From positions 62,501 through 126,500 of the forward strand of contig JARFJB010000005.1 of NCBI GenBank assembly GCA_036346205.1: a stretch of 64,000 nt of DNA, given 5' to 3'. This DNA is from Vesta saturnalis (lineage: Eukaryota > Arthropoda > Insecta > Coleoptera > Lampyridae). Within the stretch, counting starts at the first letter, position 1; each line of letters begins with the position of its first letter. Of the stretch, positions 31,831 to 44,239 are shown piece by piece. The notes beneath the pieces are model-generated. The model had not been told where the DNA came from. It ran no database searches and worked only from the letters and a program-made list of their open reading frames with translations. The position numbers and the translations under genes were made by a program.

Positions 31831-34800
31831 TTTATCTTTATTTGCTTATTTCATACAAATATAGCAAAGTAACAGCTTTATACATTTATGCTATTTACAG
31901 TCTCTCCTTTGCTTACTTAGCCTACACTGTCTTCTTCCCTCTTGTCCCCTCTCCCTCTGTTTTCTTCTTTTCCATGTTTCTTCCATACAATCCGCTCCTC
32001 TTCCTTTTTCCTCTAGTATCTGTTCTGTCGTCCTTTCGTCTTCCTTTAACTCCTTGCATTCTTTCAGCATATGGTTAATCGTCTGTGCATATTTCATTTT
32101 TGCTTCCTTTATTTCTTTCCAGCATTCTTGTAATATTTTGCACTCCGTTCTTCTACTCGTTTCCTCCTCGTACTTTATTGCTCTATATACCGCTTCCACG
32201 CTTATTTTATTTTTTTGCACCTCCTTTCTAATAATTTATCACGGCGTTTCTCTCCCCATGCCCAGTACCCACTTCTAGTATTTCTATTGCAGGACCTCTA
32301 TTTCTGTATACTGTTTCCACCCTCACACTTCTGCCCCGTACACGACCGCACTTTTTATTAGTTTCTCAAATAATAGTTTCCTTTTCGTTAAGTCCAGTAC
32401 GATCAGTCTCTGCCCTATACTCCGCACTTGCCCTATTAGTTTGTTTCCTTTTATCGCACGTTCTTTTATATGTTCTACATCTTTATTGTCTTGCCTGATC
32501 GTGTATTCCAAGTATATGAATTCTTTTACCTGCTCTATCTCCTTTTCCTCCATTTCCACTCCTCCTTGTTCCTGTTTCCTCCTCTTTTTCTCAATACCTT
32601 TACCTTAGTGTTGTTTCCATTTACTTCCAGATCTTTGCTTTTCAAATATCTGTCCATCGTTTTTAACACCCCCTTCATTTCCTTTTCATCCTTTTCTATT
32701 AGCACTATCTAATCTGCGTATGTTAGCGACCTCAATTTCCTGTTTCCCACCACCAGGCTTCCTTCTTTTTGCCCCCTTAATGTCTCTTCCAGGTCTCATG
32801 GCGAGCGAACAGACATGGGGTCAGTGGGAATCCTTAGCACCTCAGGTCCTTGCTTGTTAGAAATCCTTCACTTAGCTCCCCATTCACCCTCACACCGTTC
32901 TTCGTTTCTTCGCATGTTTCTTTCATCCCATTTTGTAGCCTCTTGTTTATCTTTTTTTTCTCAGGTATTCCCACAGATTTTGCTTGTTCACCCCATCAAA
33001 CGCCGCTACTAGGTCTACGAGTACCGCTACCATTTTCCCCTTTTATTTTCTAATTCCTTGTTTGCCATGTGTTTCAGAATGTACACATTATCTATCGTTC
33101 TACTTCTTTTCCTGAATCCTGCCTGTCCGTCTGGTAACCAATTCTTTTCTTCTGTTTCCTTCTTTAACCTCCGGTACGGTCGCGTATACTTTGTAGGCCG
33201 TGTTTAGCAATGTGATTCCTCTATAATTTATCACTTGCTTTTTGTCTCCTTTTTTGTGTACTGGGTATATATGTCCTTGTCTCCACCTCTACGGTAGTAC
33301 TTCCCCTCTCCATGTTTCGTTTATTATTTCCGTTATCCTTTTTACTACCTTTTCTCCTCCATATATCCACTCCTCACGTTGTATCCCATCTTCTCCTGCT
33401 GCTTTACCACTTTCACCTTTTGTATTGCCTCTATTACTTCCTCTTCTTTTATTCATTCTCTTTATTCATGTATATTTTCTTATTTTCTCTTGCCCCCACC
33501 CCAGTACGTTCCTGAAATATCTCTCCCATTGATTTATTTGTATTCCAGTTTGTGTCCATCTTCTCCTTTTTTCGTTCTTTAAATATTTCCATACGTCTTC
33601 TTCGGTTTTTATATCCTTAATCTGCTCTTCCTGTTTTTTGTTGTTTTCTTCCTTTTTAGTATCGCATGTTTTCTTGTGTATTTCTTTACCGCTTCTTCAT
33701 ATTCTTCTTTTTCTGCTTTTCCTTGTTTCCACAGTGTTAGTGTTCTTCTTTCCTTCCTTGCATTCTCGGTCCCACCGTCTCTTCCAACCCGTTTTCTCCC
33801 CTTCCATTTTTTAAACTTGACTTTCTCCGTTGCTTCGTCCATTCTCTCTCTCATTTCTTCCACACTTTCCTGCACTCCTTTACCTTCCCATATTGTTTAT
33901 CCCATTTTCTCTTTGTACCCCTGTATACTCTCTTCTCTCCATACCTTCTTGGTTACGAATTCCTCGCCTCCATTATCAGTTCTAAAAGGTGGTGGTCCGA
34001 TCCGACCATCTCCCTTACCCTAATGTGTTCAACCTCTGCATCCATTATTACATAATCTATTATTGATTCTCCCCTTGCTCCTATGTACGTGTAGTCCCCC
34101 TCTCTCTTTCTTCTCTATTCCGATTCATTATCTCCCAGCCCCTTTTGTTCTTTTCCTTCCATATTTAACATTATCCTTTGTCTGTTTTCCCCGTCCCTCT
34201 ATTTTCTTGTATTCCCCCCTGTTCCTTTATGCTCGCGTTAAAATCGCCTCCTATAAATATCATACTTTCCCCCCTCTCCTTTATCATTTCCTCAAATTTT
34301 TTCCCTTGTCTCTTTTATCTTTCTACTGTATACCGCCACTACTTTTATTTTTTACTTTTCCCCACTGTATGTTCCTTTACAATACATCTTCTTTGTTGTA
34401 CTTTCTCTTCTTCTTTTTCCAACCATTTTCTTTTTATTCCCACTACTATACCCCCCTTTGTACTTTCCTGTTGTTCCTTTTCGCGTACTGCATCACCCAT
34501 GGGTATTCCCTTTCTCACCACTCCCGTTCTTTTCCTTCCAGCCATGTCTCTTGTATTCCCACCACGTCCTGCTCCCTAAAGTACTCCTAGAAATCTTGAT
34601 CTTTATTCTTTAATCCCACCACATTACAGAGAAGTATCTTTAGTCCGTTCGTCTCTGCCTGTATTATTTCCCTACTTTCCCCTTGTTTCCTTTGTTGTTC
34701 TTTCCATTTATTTGACTCGTTTTTCCGTTATTTTGCTGTTTCGTCGCCCTCATTACCCCTTTCTCCCCCCTTTTCTTTTAGTTTTTTGGCCTTTGTCCCT

Positions 34801-35460
34801 TCTATCTCCCCTTTCTCTGCTTAACTCCCTCGTTCTCTCATTCCATGTGTATCTTTCGCCATGTATCTCCATTTTTCTATGTACTACCCATATTTTACGT
34901 ACCTCCACTCTTCTTTCCGCGGCTTTCCTTATTATTTCTTTTTGTACTTCCCTTTCTTCCCTCTTTAGGTCGTGGTCTATGTAATTTCCTGCATCCTCAG
35001 TTTTCTCTTCTTTACCTTAATCTTCTGCTACTCCTTCCAACTCTCCATTTCCGCCACCACCATCTCATTTTCCCTCTCCCCGCTTATCTCCGTCCCTTTT
35101 CAAAATTCTACTCTTACATTTAGTTTCTCTTCCATCATCCCTTGTAATTCTTTATGCGGTTCCTTGCTTCTCCACCCCTGTATTGCGATGTTCTTCCTTT
35201 GTCTTCTCTCATCATCGTCTGCTTTTTTTCTAGTTTATCTATTCTCTCTATCAATTCTTGTTTATTCCCCTTCCATTCCTTTTCCCTTTCTTCTATTTTT
35301 TCATTCATTTCTTTAATGTCCTTCCTAATTCCCATCATATTTTCTTCCATCATCTCCGAAATTAACTCCTTTATTTTCTCCATTTCTTTCTCTTCCTTCC
35401 TCTTTTCGTTTTCTATTATTGCGCTGTTAATGCCTTTTTCCTCTTCTTATGTCTGGTATC
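31830..35460 (-). mobile_element. Non-LTR retrotransposon (LINE), copy 1, decayed
   Basis: The plus strand is a 3.6-kb C/T-rich tract because the minus strand codes for a Lys/Glu/Arg-rich protein. In minus-strand order are a coiled-coil segment (35383-35135, EKIKELISEMMEENMMGIRK), an endonuclease fragment (about 34700-34345, with DVVGIQETWL-like text at the start and WLEKEEEKVQQRR), and a reverse transcriptase. The RT includes QAGFRKRSRTIDNVYILKHM near 33130-33070 and a VDLVAAFD block near 33000. The connection region follows (32559-32323, EFIYLEYTIRQDNKDVEHIK). The catalytic YADD reads YAD-stop near 32715, so the copy is dead. The clade is not determined; the family is the same as 49.2-50.9 and 56.6-60.1 kb. 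Confidence 0.8.
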
Positions 35461-35814
35461 TAATCTTGTTTACACGCACCCATAAACCAATAAATGAACT
35501 GAAATCAATAAATGTCCAACTAAACTGTTTTTTCTTGCAATTATACAATAAATTAATTCTTCGGTAAAAATCAGTATCAATTTTTATGTGAGTTTAACAA
35601 ACACCCGGGAAAGGTGATATGTTTTGATAACGCCTTATCGTTTCCGCACATAAATGTTGTATATTTCGTTTCGTTTCTGTGTTGCAAGTACTTGAGATTA
35701 TTCGTGTTTTCTTTTTTTTAATTCTTGTTGCCTTGGTATCCTGGCATTTTTTTTTGTCGTCGGTTGTATTAACTTCCGATTGTAATTTAGAAAATCATAT
35801 CTAGTTTGGGCCTT
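35461..35814. other. No gene recognised
   Basis: Linker sequence between the LINE and a transposase remnant. Confidence 0.4.
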
Positions 35815-36125
35815 TTTATTACGCGCGATTCGGGAACGAGGATTGGGATTATCATAAAACTATGAATGGTGATTGGTTTCAACATTGGGTGATTCAACAG
35901 TTGATTCCTGCGCTGTCCAAACTACCCGGAAATTATGTGGTGGTTATTGATAACGCACCGTATCATTCGGTGCAATTAGAGAAGGCATCCTCACTTTCCA
36001 GTAAGAAAGATCAGTTGCAAAAGTTGTTGGTTACGCACGGGGAGGAAACTGACGGCAAAATTCAACATTTTAGGTCCAGACGGAAAAATTATCTAGTTAA
36101 GAATAATTTGATGAAGCATGGTTAA
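35815..36125 (+). pseudogene. Catalytic-domain fragment of a DDE_3-type transposase
   Basis: The frame reads ARFGNEDWDYHKTMNGDWFQ, then HWVIQQLIPALSKLPGNYVV and VIDNAPYHSVQLEKASSLSS. The D-N-A-P-Y-H-S block is the second catalytic Asp motif of DDE_3 transposases of the Tc1/mariner superfamily. The proline-rich block and third acidic residue are not seen. MKHG and a stop end the frame. A frameshift lies before MNGDW. Neither TIRs nor an upstream HTH were found. Confidence 0.6.
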
Positions 36126-36598
36126 GAAGTACTACGATTGCCTCCTTACCATTGGCAGTATAAAATTTTGTAAAAATTATTGCAATAAGTAAATAAATTC
36201 TGAACCTCCATCGAAAGATAGGGTCACAACGTTTAAAGATGATTTAACAATGATTTCACATACCTTTAGGGTTTAAAGCTTTTATGGTAACAAAATGAAT
36301 TGCATGATGTCTGGAACTTATAACTAAAATTCAACTATGTTATCCAACACTATTCTTTTCAAACGCCCTGTACATGGACATTTTAAAAATTGAATTTCCC
36401 GCGATTTTGTTTGTCATCATTCCACAAAACACTTCTGGGTTTGATTCAATGGCACATGTCAATAGATAAAATGCACGAAAATAACTATGATAATTAAAAT
36501 AGGATAATCTATAAAGTGCCTTAACTGTGAATATTCTGTACCAAAGGTTAATAATTATAGTGATTACGTTTCACATACTAAGTTTCACCTGATGTAAT
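36126..36598. other. Intergenic stretch upstream of GPx copy C
   Basis: No gene. ACGCCCTGTACATGG near 36362 resembles a mariner-like terminus. The promoter of GPx copy C should lie here; no clear TATA box or initiator was identified. Confidence 0.4.
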
Positions 36599-37245
36599 AT
36601 GGCATTGCTTCATCGAGCTTTTAATCTTAAACTATTTAGCTTAACAACAGCCGCCGTGTTTACTGGATTATCAACTGTCAGGTAACTTAATTGCCTTTCT
36701 CATACTTTAATTATATATTTATTTACAGTCCTGTAATGGCATCTGCAAATACAAATTGGGAAGATGCTAAATCAATTTATGATTTCAATGTTAAAACGAT
36801 TAATCATGAAGAAGTTAGCCTTGATAAATATCGTGGTCATGTTTGTATAATTGTAAACGTAGCTTCACAATGTGGTTATACAAAAAATCATTATGAGGAG
36901 CTCGGTGAACTTTACGAAAAGTATGGTGAGAGTAAAGGTTTACGTATATTAGGATTTCCTTGTAATCAATTTGGTGGACAAGAACCTGGTGATTCAGCAA
37001 CTATTTGTAGTTTTGTACGTACACATAATGTTAACTTTGATATGTTTGAAAAAATTAATGTCAATGGTGATGATGCACATCCATTATGGAAGTATTTGAA
37101 GCATAAACAAGGAGGTACATTTGGTGATTCTATTAAATGGAATTTTTCCAAATTTATTATTGATAAAAATGGACAACCTGTTGCTAGATTTGGACCAAAT
37201 ACAAGCCCAAATGAATTAGTATCGACATTGGAGAAATATTGGTAA
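36599..37245 (+). CDS. Glutathione peroxidase, GPx4/PHGPx-like, cysteine type (copy C, two exons, mitochondrial presequence)
   Basis: A two-exon gene: exon 1 at 36599-36681 (MALLHRAFNLKLF..., ending GTCAG/GTAACT), a 47-nt intron (36682-36728, ending TTATTTACAG), and exon 2 at 36729-37245. Splicing is in frame (..STV-S-PVMASANTNW) and gives 199 residues. The first 30 are hydrophobic and basic with no acids, like a mitochondrial signal. Met31 (36736) would give a 169-residue cytosolic form. From that Met, Cys46 (NVASQCGYT) is peroxidatic. Gln lies in FGGQEPG, Trp-Asn in IKWNFSKF, and the likely resolving Cys in TICSFV. All catalytic residues are intact, and Cys again replaces selenocysteine. 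It differs at many positions from copies A and B, which resemble each other, so it is an older paralogue and perhaps the parent gene. ATTAAA at about 37301 is a candidate poly(A) signal. Confidence 0.93.
36682..36728 (+). other. 47-nt intron of GPx copy C
   Basis: GTAACT donor and TTATTTACAG acceptor. Removing it restores a continuous frame from the upstream ATG into the GPx domain. Confidence 0.8.
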
Positions 37246-39125
37246 ATATGTAAAATGGACATTTTACAGTTTTTAATAATACTCAAATACTGTGTAGGTA
37301 TATTAAAGATGTATTTTATACTATATTGGTATTTTAAAAACATTTATAAGTAGTATTTTTTAAGGTTATATTAAAAATATAAGAGAATATGGAGTTTTCT
37401 TGTTTTGATAGTTACTGATATTCCTGTATGGGTAACTTTCGATAACACTTGTAGTGTGTATGCATATGTATGGTAAATAAGCTGGTACGTATATGCTGGT
37501 TTGATTAGTGACATTTTACATTAGATGTCAATATGTCTTTTTATTATGGATTGACTAATATGTTTAATATCGTAGTAATCAACAGGTGCTACTTCACATG
37601 AAAATATACAGATTTTTACATAAAACACTTTTAGCAGGACACTTCACGGTTATCAGTAAATGTGTCAGGAGAATCGTTCTAGCAAAATTTAACTATTATT
37701 GAGCAAGCTATGTTGGTAATACTAATAGTTATTCTTGGAATGTAATGAATTTGCGTTCTAGCAAAAGGATCATTACTGAATTAGTATAAGAAAAGGGGGC
37801 CTATTTGTACATAAAGTTAGGAATGAGCACTCTGTTCTAGTTGAACCAATATTGAACAGTTTATAGGAGTACATAATCTAGCCAAACATGGGCGCTCAAC
37901 CATACTTAAACTAAATATGATTCCTCTTATTCCTTTTCATCCTACTTGTAAATTATCCGATAATTATAAACCTGCAAGTCATGTGAATACTATCCAGAAA
38001 ACTTAATAAATTATATATAATTGTATAAGTGGATGTGTGTCATATGTACATAAACAATTACATTAGGCATGATTACCTTTAAACACAGACAATAAAAAAT
38101 AAAATAGCAATCAACATTAAGTGCTAATAAATATTAAGTGGAAATTATAAAATAAAACAAAAAGGGAGAATATTATATTAGAAGCAGCAGGTAGCGAAAA
38201 ATATTGGACATTGACATGGTTTTGATACTTGTATTAATAGTATGTTATTTAAATGAAAGTAAACAATTGCAAATGTGTTTTCCTTTCATTGAGCCTTTTC
38301 GTCCTACTTGTAAATTATATAAATATTATGAATGCAACTTAAGAAGAATTCCAAACCAACCCCATCCCTTATAATTCTTATGCAGAAAAACCCCTAACCT
38401 ACTAAGCAATGAACGTAACATAAAGTTGAGAAAACGTTCTATTTCTCTAATATAACTTTACCTTATGACGTATTATTTACTTGAAGGAGAAGTAAATTTT
38501 TTTCTTAGATGTGTACAACGTCTCTAGAGAGTTAAATGTTTTCTGAACGTTCATTACTAAAGTTAAACTAAATTCTATAAAGTAGGAAGTAGGAAGTAAG
38601 CTTCTTTTCATTCTTGTTGTAGTACGAAAATCTAACTGAATGCTTTCATCAATATTAAAGACAATATAACAAATAATAACGAATGCTAACGTATTTAGGA
38701 CGGACATAGAACTTCAATGTAACGTCTACAGTACGTCCTAGTTTTTAAGTTTTAGATTACAAACCTCTGTAGAAAGTTACAGTAACCTCAACATTTAACG
38801 CATTTCATGACACGTGTTTAGGGCGGACTTCTGTAGAACAATTGTAGTCCTTGAGACGTAACGTTATTAGTAAGCTTTATAAAAAGTTACTATAACATTT
38901 TGGTAACGCCATTACGCTTAGTGGGAAAACGTCTCAGAACTACGCAAAAGAGAAAGTGTCTGTATTCTGAAATTACAAAGTTTGCTGATGACTATAATAT
39001 CTTAAGTTCATGCCAAATCAGACTTTAGGAAAGACCACTCTACAGTGTTTTCTTTCTAGTTAGTAGTGGAGCAGTGTAAAAGGAAACTAGATATAAATAA
39101 TCTAAATGTCTGTTTTTTTTTTAAT
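37246..39125. other. No gene recognised
   Basis: 1.9 kb of AT-rich sequence. Short open frames carry no recognisable motif. Paired words (TACTTGTAAATTAT near 37943 and 38309; TTCCTCTTATTCC and TTTTCGTCCTAC contexts) suggest an old internal duplication. Confidence 0.4.
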
Positions 39126-39597
39126 TTAAAGAGAGACTTTAAAACAATAGGGTAGATTATTTAAGAAATTGAAGCGATAAGATGGAGGTAAAGCTTTATT
39201 AGGTTGGTTGCCAGATTGTTTTACTGGTGGGAAGAAATAAAATTCCTTGTAAGTTTTAAAACCTAACTTAAGGGCTTCTCTATGGCACGTGGATCTTGGA
39301 ACACTTCGCCCCACAGTGTCAGTCCAAAGAACAATTAATTCACCATAGTTCGAACGCCTGTTTTTTCTAATAATCTTCTTCAATGCCCGTCTATCAGCAT
39401 CTGATATTTTGGATTTCGACGCATACCGAGGTTTTGTGGCTATTGTACCCGTTGTTTTATAAACTCGAATGATTTTCTGACAGTAAACTTTGATAAATTA
39501 ACTAGATCGCCAATTTCCGCGTTTGATTTTCCCTTTTTAAATAAATTGATATAATTGAGCGAATTTTTTCATCAACAACCTTTCCACGCGTCATTTT
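39126..39597 (-). pseudogene. N-terminal fragment of a Tc1-like transposase
   Basis: Minus-strand pieces read MTRGKVVDEKIRSIIS, then NAEIGDLVNLSKFTVRK, then RVYKTTGTIATKPRYASKSK, then DADRRALKKIIRKNRRSNYG. ELIVLWTDTVGRSVPRSTCH and REALKLGFKTYKEF follow. This is the bipartite HTH DNA-binding half of a Tc1-type transposase, including the short basic linker. At least two frameshifts occur and the DDE domain is absent. Confidence 0.7.
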
Positions 39598-40799
39598 TAC
39601 TAATAGTAAAAAAAGCAAACTTTCCTTTGTTGGACAAAGGCAAAGCCTACTTGATTATTTCAGATATTCAAAGATTCTTAGAACATAATAAATTCGAGAA
39701 AAGCAAATAACTATTTTTTTTTTGTATAAAAATATGTTTTTAACAATTAAAAAATGATTTAAAGTAAAATGTTGCAATAAAATGTTTCAAATTGTTTAAA
39801 ATGTTGTTACAAATGATAATAAAAATAAATACTTAAATTAAATTTACCGTGAATTAGCATAATTTTATTTAAAAAAAAAAATATTGGTGGGCCAATTGAG
39901 ATGGGACGGGGCTCGTAGATAGAGTATGTATACCAGTATAAACAGTAGATTAACTGCGTTTTAGCGGGTGTTGTGAGATACATCCTCGTCATTCCTTTAA
40001 TATTTAAAACGGTGTGATCATTAGATGACTACTTCTATTCATCAAGAATAACATATTATTTTTGAATTATTAACAGAGCGGTTTATTCTCATAAATAGGG
40101 TTTGTTAAGACAACATAAATGTAAGCTTTCGATTTGTTGAAATCTAATGCATCCATATTAAAATCTTTTTTGACATTTGTCAACACCTAGTTTTCATATA
40201 GTCTCATTTTAATTTCATCATATTGAAACTTTCCACTTCGCACTTAGGATATTGAAAGCTTACGATTATAAAAATTGATAGTCATGAACTTAAACTTACA
40301 TGACCTTTGATTTGCTCACAATAAGATACCTATGTAAGTTTCTTTATTTACATTTTGGGACACCAATATCATTTTTAATTTAAAATATTTACCGTGTGTA
40401 TATAAATAAATATTTTTGTTTGGTGTGTATAACTGTTAAAATTTATGTTTGTGCTCTCGTATATAATACTTGTAAAACTAATATCTAACCTTTTGCGTCT
40501 GCGCTAATCATAGATGTATTTTTGTAAAATGCTGTCAGTGCTAGCTTGGCATTAATGTTAATTAAGTAATTTTTATGTTGAGACGCTTTTAAGTACATGC
40601 ATTTAAATGTCCCATGTAATTTTTTTAGTAAATAGTAAAACAATTTCAGTATCTGACCTTTTTCTCACTCTCAGGGTTAAAACTGTGATACTACTTTTAA
40701 AGGCATCCAACGATTCGTTACAATTATTAATTAGTGAATAATAATTTATTTAAAATGAAGGTACATTTGTTTCATCAGCATTAGCGGTATTATTTTTAA
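39598..40799. other. No gene recognised
   Basis: AT-rich non-coding sequence. Confidence 0.4.
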
Positions 40800-41000
40800 T
40801 GAACTCACGTCCATGTTTTTATGTTTGAATTTTTCAAATTTGACAAAATTGTTTACTACATCTTTAACAATTTTTAACAAACATTACTACTGACGAAGAT
40901 AACTGTAAGTGTTATCGAAACGTTTAGATTGTATAATTTAAAGTACACCATTAAAAAATCCCAAAAAAGATAAGTATTTTATCACGTCCAGCTTGTACAA
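40800..41000 (+). repeat. Penelope-like 3' tail
   Basis: Matches the tail at about 29560-29740 and, more weakly, 63330-63510: GACAAAATTGTTT, then the hammerhead-like motif, then AAATCCCAAAAA. No PLE coding sequence is attached. Confidence 0.55.
40885..40926 (+). ncRNA. Hammerhead-ribozyme-like motif in a PLE tail
   Basis: The core CTGACGA lies at 40890-40896. Stem II is a perfect 6-bp pair, GATAAC (40898-40903) with GTTATC (40911-40916). GAAAC (40917-40921) follows, and then a self-complementary ACGT that could form a dimeric stem III before a UUH-type site. Stem I (CATTA with TAG) is only partly paired. PLEs are known to carry minimal hammerheads of this layout. Confidence 0.5.
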
Positions 41001-41553
41001 AATCTGGGTTGTGTTAATATGGGAAGCTACTAAAATACATCTGGTATGAAACAACACACCACCTTCCTACTCACAAAGTGTAAATTACAAGAAATGAAAT
41101 AATACATTTTTTAGGACAATTAAGCAACCTCTTTGTAATACGTTCATATTGAAAATAGGCAATATTATAAAAACAATAATAATTTATGTCAGATTTATAC
41201 ATTCATGTCAGATAAAGGTTTTAATAGACAATATGCTAATTTCAAAACACAAAATTTCCAAAGTCGCCCGTTTCTATAAAAATGTCGAAAATGCAGTCGA
41301 ATCACTTTAAATCTTATTTAATTAATTCTTAAGCCTTATTTTGCTTCGTATTAACAAAAGAAAAGGTATGTAAAATTCAATTATCACGAAAAAATTGTTT
41401 ACACATTTTCCTATAAAGTTGATCGTAATTCAGATATTGAAAAAAGCTTAAATGCCACCTTGGAATTTTGTTGAAGCCAAATTACGCATCGCGTAAAAGA
41501 ATCAGCTCCAGAAAAAATGAAAACAAGCTTACATATACACGCACAAGCGCGTG

Positions 41554-41557
<4 letters not shown>

Positions 41558-41646
<89 letters not shown>

Positions 41647-41660
41647 ACGCACACACAGAC
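41558..41660. repeat. (AC)n microsatellite
   Basis: About 41-50 AC units, with GACACACGC interruptions at the right end. Long Cys-Val and Thr-His frames across it are artefacts. Confidence 0.95.
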
Positions 41661-41699
41661 AAACTTAGAGTAACATTTCATGGTACTGACAGGAAGTAT

Positions 41700-42437
41700 A
41701 ATTAATTAATAATTAGCTTAACTAATTAAGAATTGCGAGAAAGTGTTTTGGTGTAAGTTTATATAAAAACGAAAATAAAGTCCACATTGGTTGTACAGCG
41801 CGATTAATACCAAAACTACCTCTTAATATTGAAAGTTGAGTAAGCAACTATTATGAGAGTTTGCGATTACCCGGTTATTTTTATTTCTTATGAGATGTCA
41901 GTAACTTTTAGTTTACCCAATTTTGGATTATAGTGGACTGCTTATCTAATCACTTTTTCCTAGAATTACCAGATTTACTTATTGGTGTATATATGTAGTT
42001 TATCGATTTATGTAGCTACGTATTTCTAGTTTTTTTAAGAAGTAACACTTGTGTAAAGATGTAACATTTTTTTCACTATATGTATTAAATGTTGTATATT
42101 GTATTAATGTAGTTGACCTCCAGTGATTTGAACTTTAGACAGTTCATTATCAGCATTATAATTTATTACTCTTCTTGGCCATTATTACAAAGGTACTTAT
42201 TTGCAGGGGGTTAAAATCTGGATCCCTGCAGTTTAACACATGTTTAGCTTTATTTTTTGTATTATCAGGGTAGGTTAAGATAATTTTATTAAATTAAGCT
42301 ACCTTTCAAAATTCAAATATATGTTGCACTGTGATTGCGAAATTTGAAGCAACATGACTGAACGCCGTTACATTTAGTTCCGTTTAATTAATTCAGTTGG
42401 AAAATTTAAAGGTTTGATATATTATAATTTAATTTTA

Positions 42438-42503
<66 letters not shown>

Positions 42504-43165
42504 CAGAATTTAATCATTAAATTTGACTAAAATAATAAGCTACGTGTTGCTATAGTGTATTTCTGAAATAAATTATAAGGTTGAGAACTGTCAAGTCACA
42601 CTGGCATTTCTTAAGTTAATTTATGTTTGCTTCGTTAATAATCTTGACCCATTTAAAATTAGTAAGCGTACTTACCAATATTGTTTTTATGTGTGATGTT
42701 ATGAAACAAAGTAAACACGGTGTACTTTACAAATAAATTTTTGTACGTGTAATCTTCAAGTGGACTTGGGGCTATATTTAGCTTTCGTGTTTTGTAAATT
42801 TATTTAACTGTTGTTTAACTAATATTTTGGCACTAATTAAGAGCATTAAGCATATTTATGCAAATATTATGTCATCAGGATATCATCAAATCAAGTGAAC
42901 TTTAAACATTTTAGGTTTACTACTAAAATTGAACTGTTAGATATTTGAATTTATACATGGACCCTCTGAGCTGAGGCAATTGTTGATTACTTTTACTTCA
43001 ATTAAGCATACGGCCAGTTTTGGGGCCGTGTATAATCGACCTAATGTAGATTTTCTACTACTAAGTGTTGGCAAGATGTAATAATCCACGTTTTGCCTAT
43101 TTGAGGTAGTACTATTTGTCTAGGTAATATATAGATTAATTACACTTGTTTGGCAGTCAATACAA
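41700..43165. other. No gene recognised; contains (TA)n at 42442-42500
   Basis: AT-rich non-coding sequence left of the tandem duplication, with about 29 TA units in the middle. Confidence 0.5.
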
Positions 43166-43457
43166 GATTTTTGAAAGGCCGAACTCAATCATATGGATTT
43201 TACCAAAGAAGAAATGTGCCAACTAGCTGAGAGGTAATTGACCTTCTTTTACTGATACTACTATTACAAAATGTAATTCAAGAGTAATAAGTTACAGAGA
43301 TCTTGATAGGGTTAATCAAAAACTGTTTAAAAATAAAATAAACACTATTGACTGGATGTTGATGCAAAGATTAATATGATATAGTAAGCTTGAATTTCCC
43401 CTGTTTAGAAAAATAGGGTTATTAAAGCCATAGGTTAATGAAAATATTAGGTTAATG

Positions 43458-43735
43458 ATGAAACTTCGTGATAAAGCCTTAAGCTCATATAAACCGTCAA
43501 GACGTAAGAGAGGTTGTAGATTAGCGTGTACTTAAAAAGAAAATGGAATTTTTATAAGAAACTCTGTAATGTTACTGTTTTCATATGGAGAGAGAAGAAA
43601 GAATTCATTGAGAACACTTTGAAAAATAGTAGTGATCGACTGTTAAGTTTTTTTTATAGAATTGTGCACCCGAACAGGCTAAATTTGGCCCATCTTGCTA
43701 AAACACTCAGGAACACTGAGGAGGATGGATAGAGC
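43458..43735 (+). pseudogene. Non-LTR retrotransposon fragment, pre-RT region (unit 1)
   Basis: The reading (KLRDKALSSYKPSRRKRG, then WNFYKKLCNVTVFIWREKKE) resembles the segment between endonuclease and reverse transcriptase of Jockey/CR1-type elements (K-A-x-x-x-Y-K ... Y-K-x-L-x-N-x-V). Frameshifts are present. The call is weak and based on spacing of conserved Tyr, Lys and Asn. Confidence 0.35.
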
Positions 43736-44006
43736 GACATTGAATTGCCGAGTGATGCCTATAAACAGCTACCTTAAATTTTTTCATATAAGTGAGAGGA
43801 AAACAGGAACTAGGGAGATCATTCCTGAGTTTAGAAGCCGTGTAGAAGGATGTGGATTGCGCCCGTTTGGTACGAGAAGTGGAGATTTGTGCTGCATACT
43901 GATGATGTGAGTGAGCGAACCGAGCATTCCTAGCAAAGGTAACCCGACATGGTATCAAATAATGTAATTCAGCAGCACAATTGCCATTGTAATACCGATA
44001 ATACAA
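43707..44006 (-). pseudogene. Non-LTR retrotransposon ORF2 C-terminal fragment (unit 1)
   Basis: The frame contains RFAHSHHQYAAQISTSRTKR, then SFYTASKLRNDLPSSCF and MKKFKVAVYRH. The pattern (R-rich H-Y, then F-x-x-x-x-x-x-LRNDLP, then hxxFKxxVY) is the usual end of Jockey/CR1-like ORF2 proteins. It is a remnant; the same frame lies in unit 2 at 51395-51724. Confidence 0.5.
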
Positions 44007-44239
44007 AGAAGGAACTGAAACGATTCTTCTGTGCTCAAGGGACTATATGTCAGAAGTTAAGAACGGCTAATTTATAATCCTAATCGCTCTCTTTTGAATA
44101 GATCAACGATACATATTAAAAGAGAGAAGTTTCAGAAACTTTAAAAAACCCAACGAATTAAATTATTCACTACTAAGTATTGCTAATCCTACCGTAGTCA
44201 ACTACTACGACGCGATCAAAAACTCCCGACACAGCCGCT

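Noticed and set aside
32054..35567. Many Phe/Ser/Leu-rich plus-strand open frames that look like membrane proteins
   Set aside because: They are antisense shadows of the Lys/Glu/Arg-rich minus-strand LINE, whose RT, endonuclease and coiled-coil motifs are recognisable.
36691..36735. Alternative start of GPx copy C at 36691 (MPFSYFNYIF)
   Set aside because: These codons lie mostly within the 47-nt intron; the spliced upstream exon gives a better leader and the inner Met at 36736 gives the cytosolic form.
41411..41705. Long Cys-Val and Thr-His open frames
   Set aside because: They are translations of an (AC)n microsatellite, not genes.
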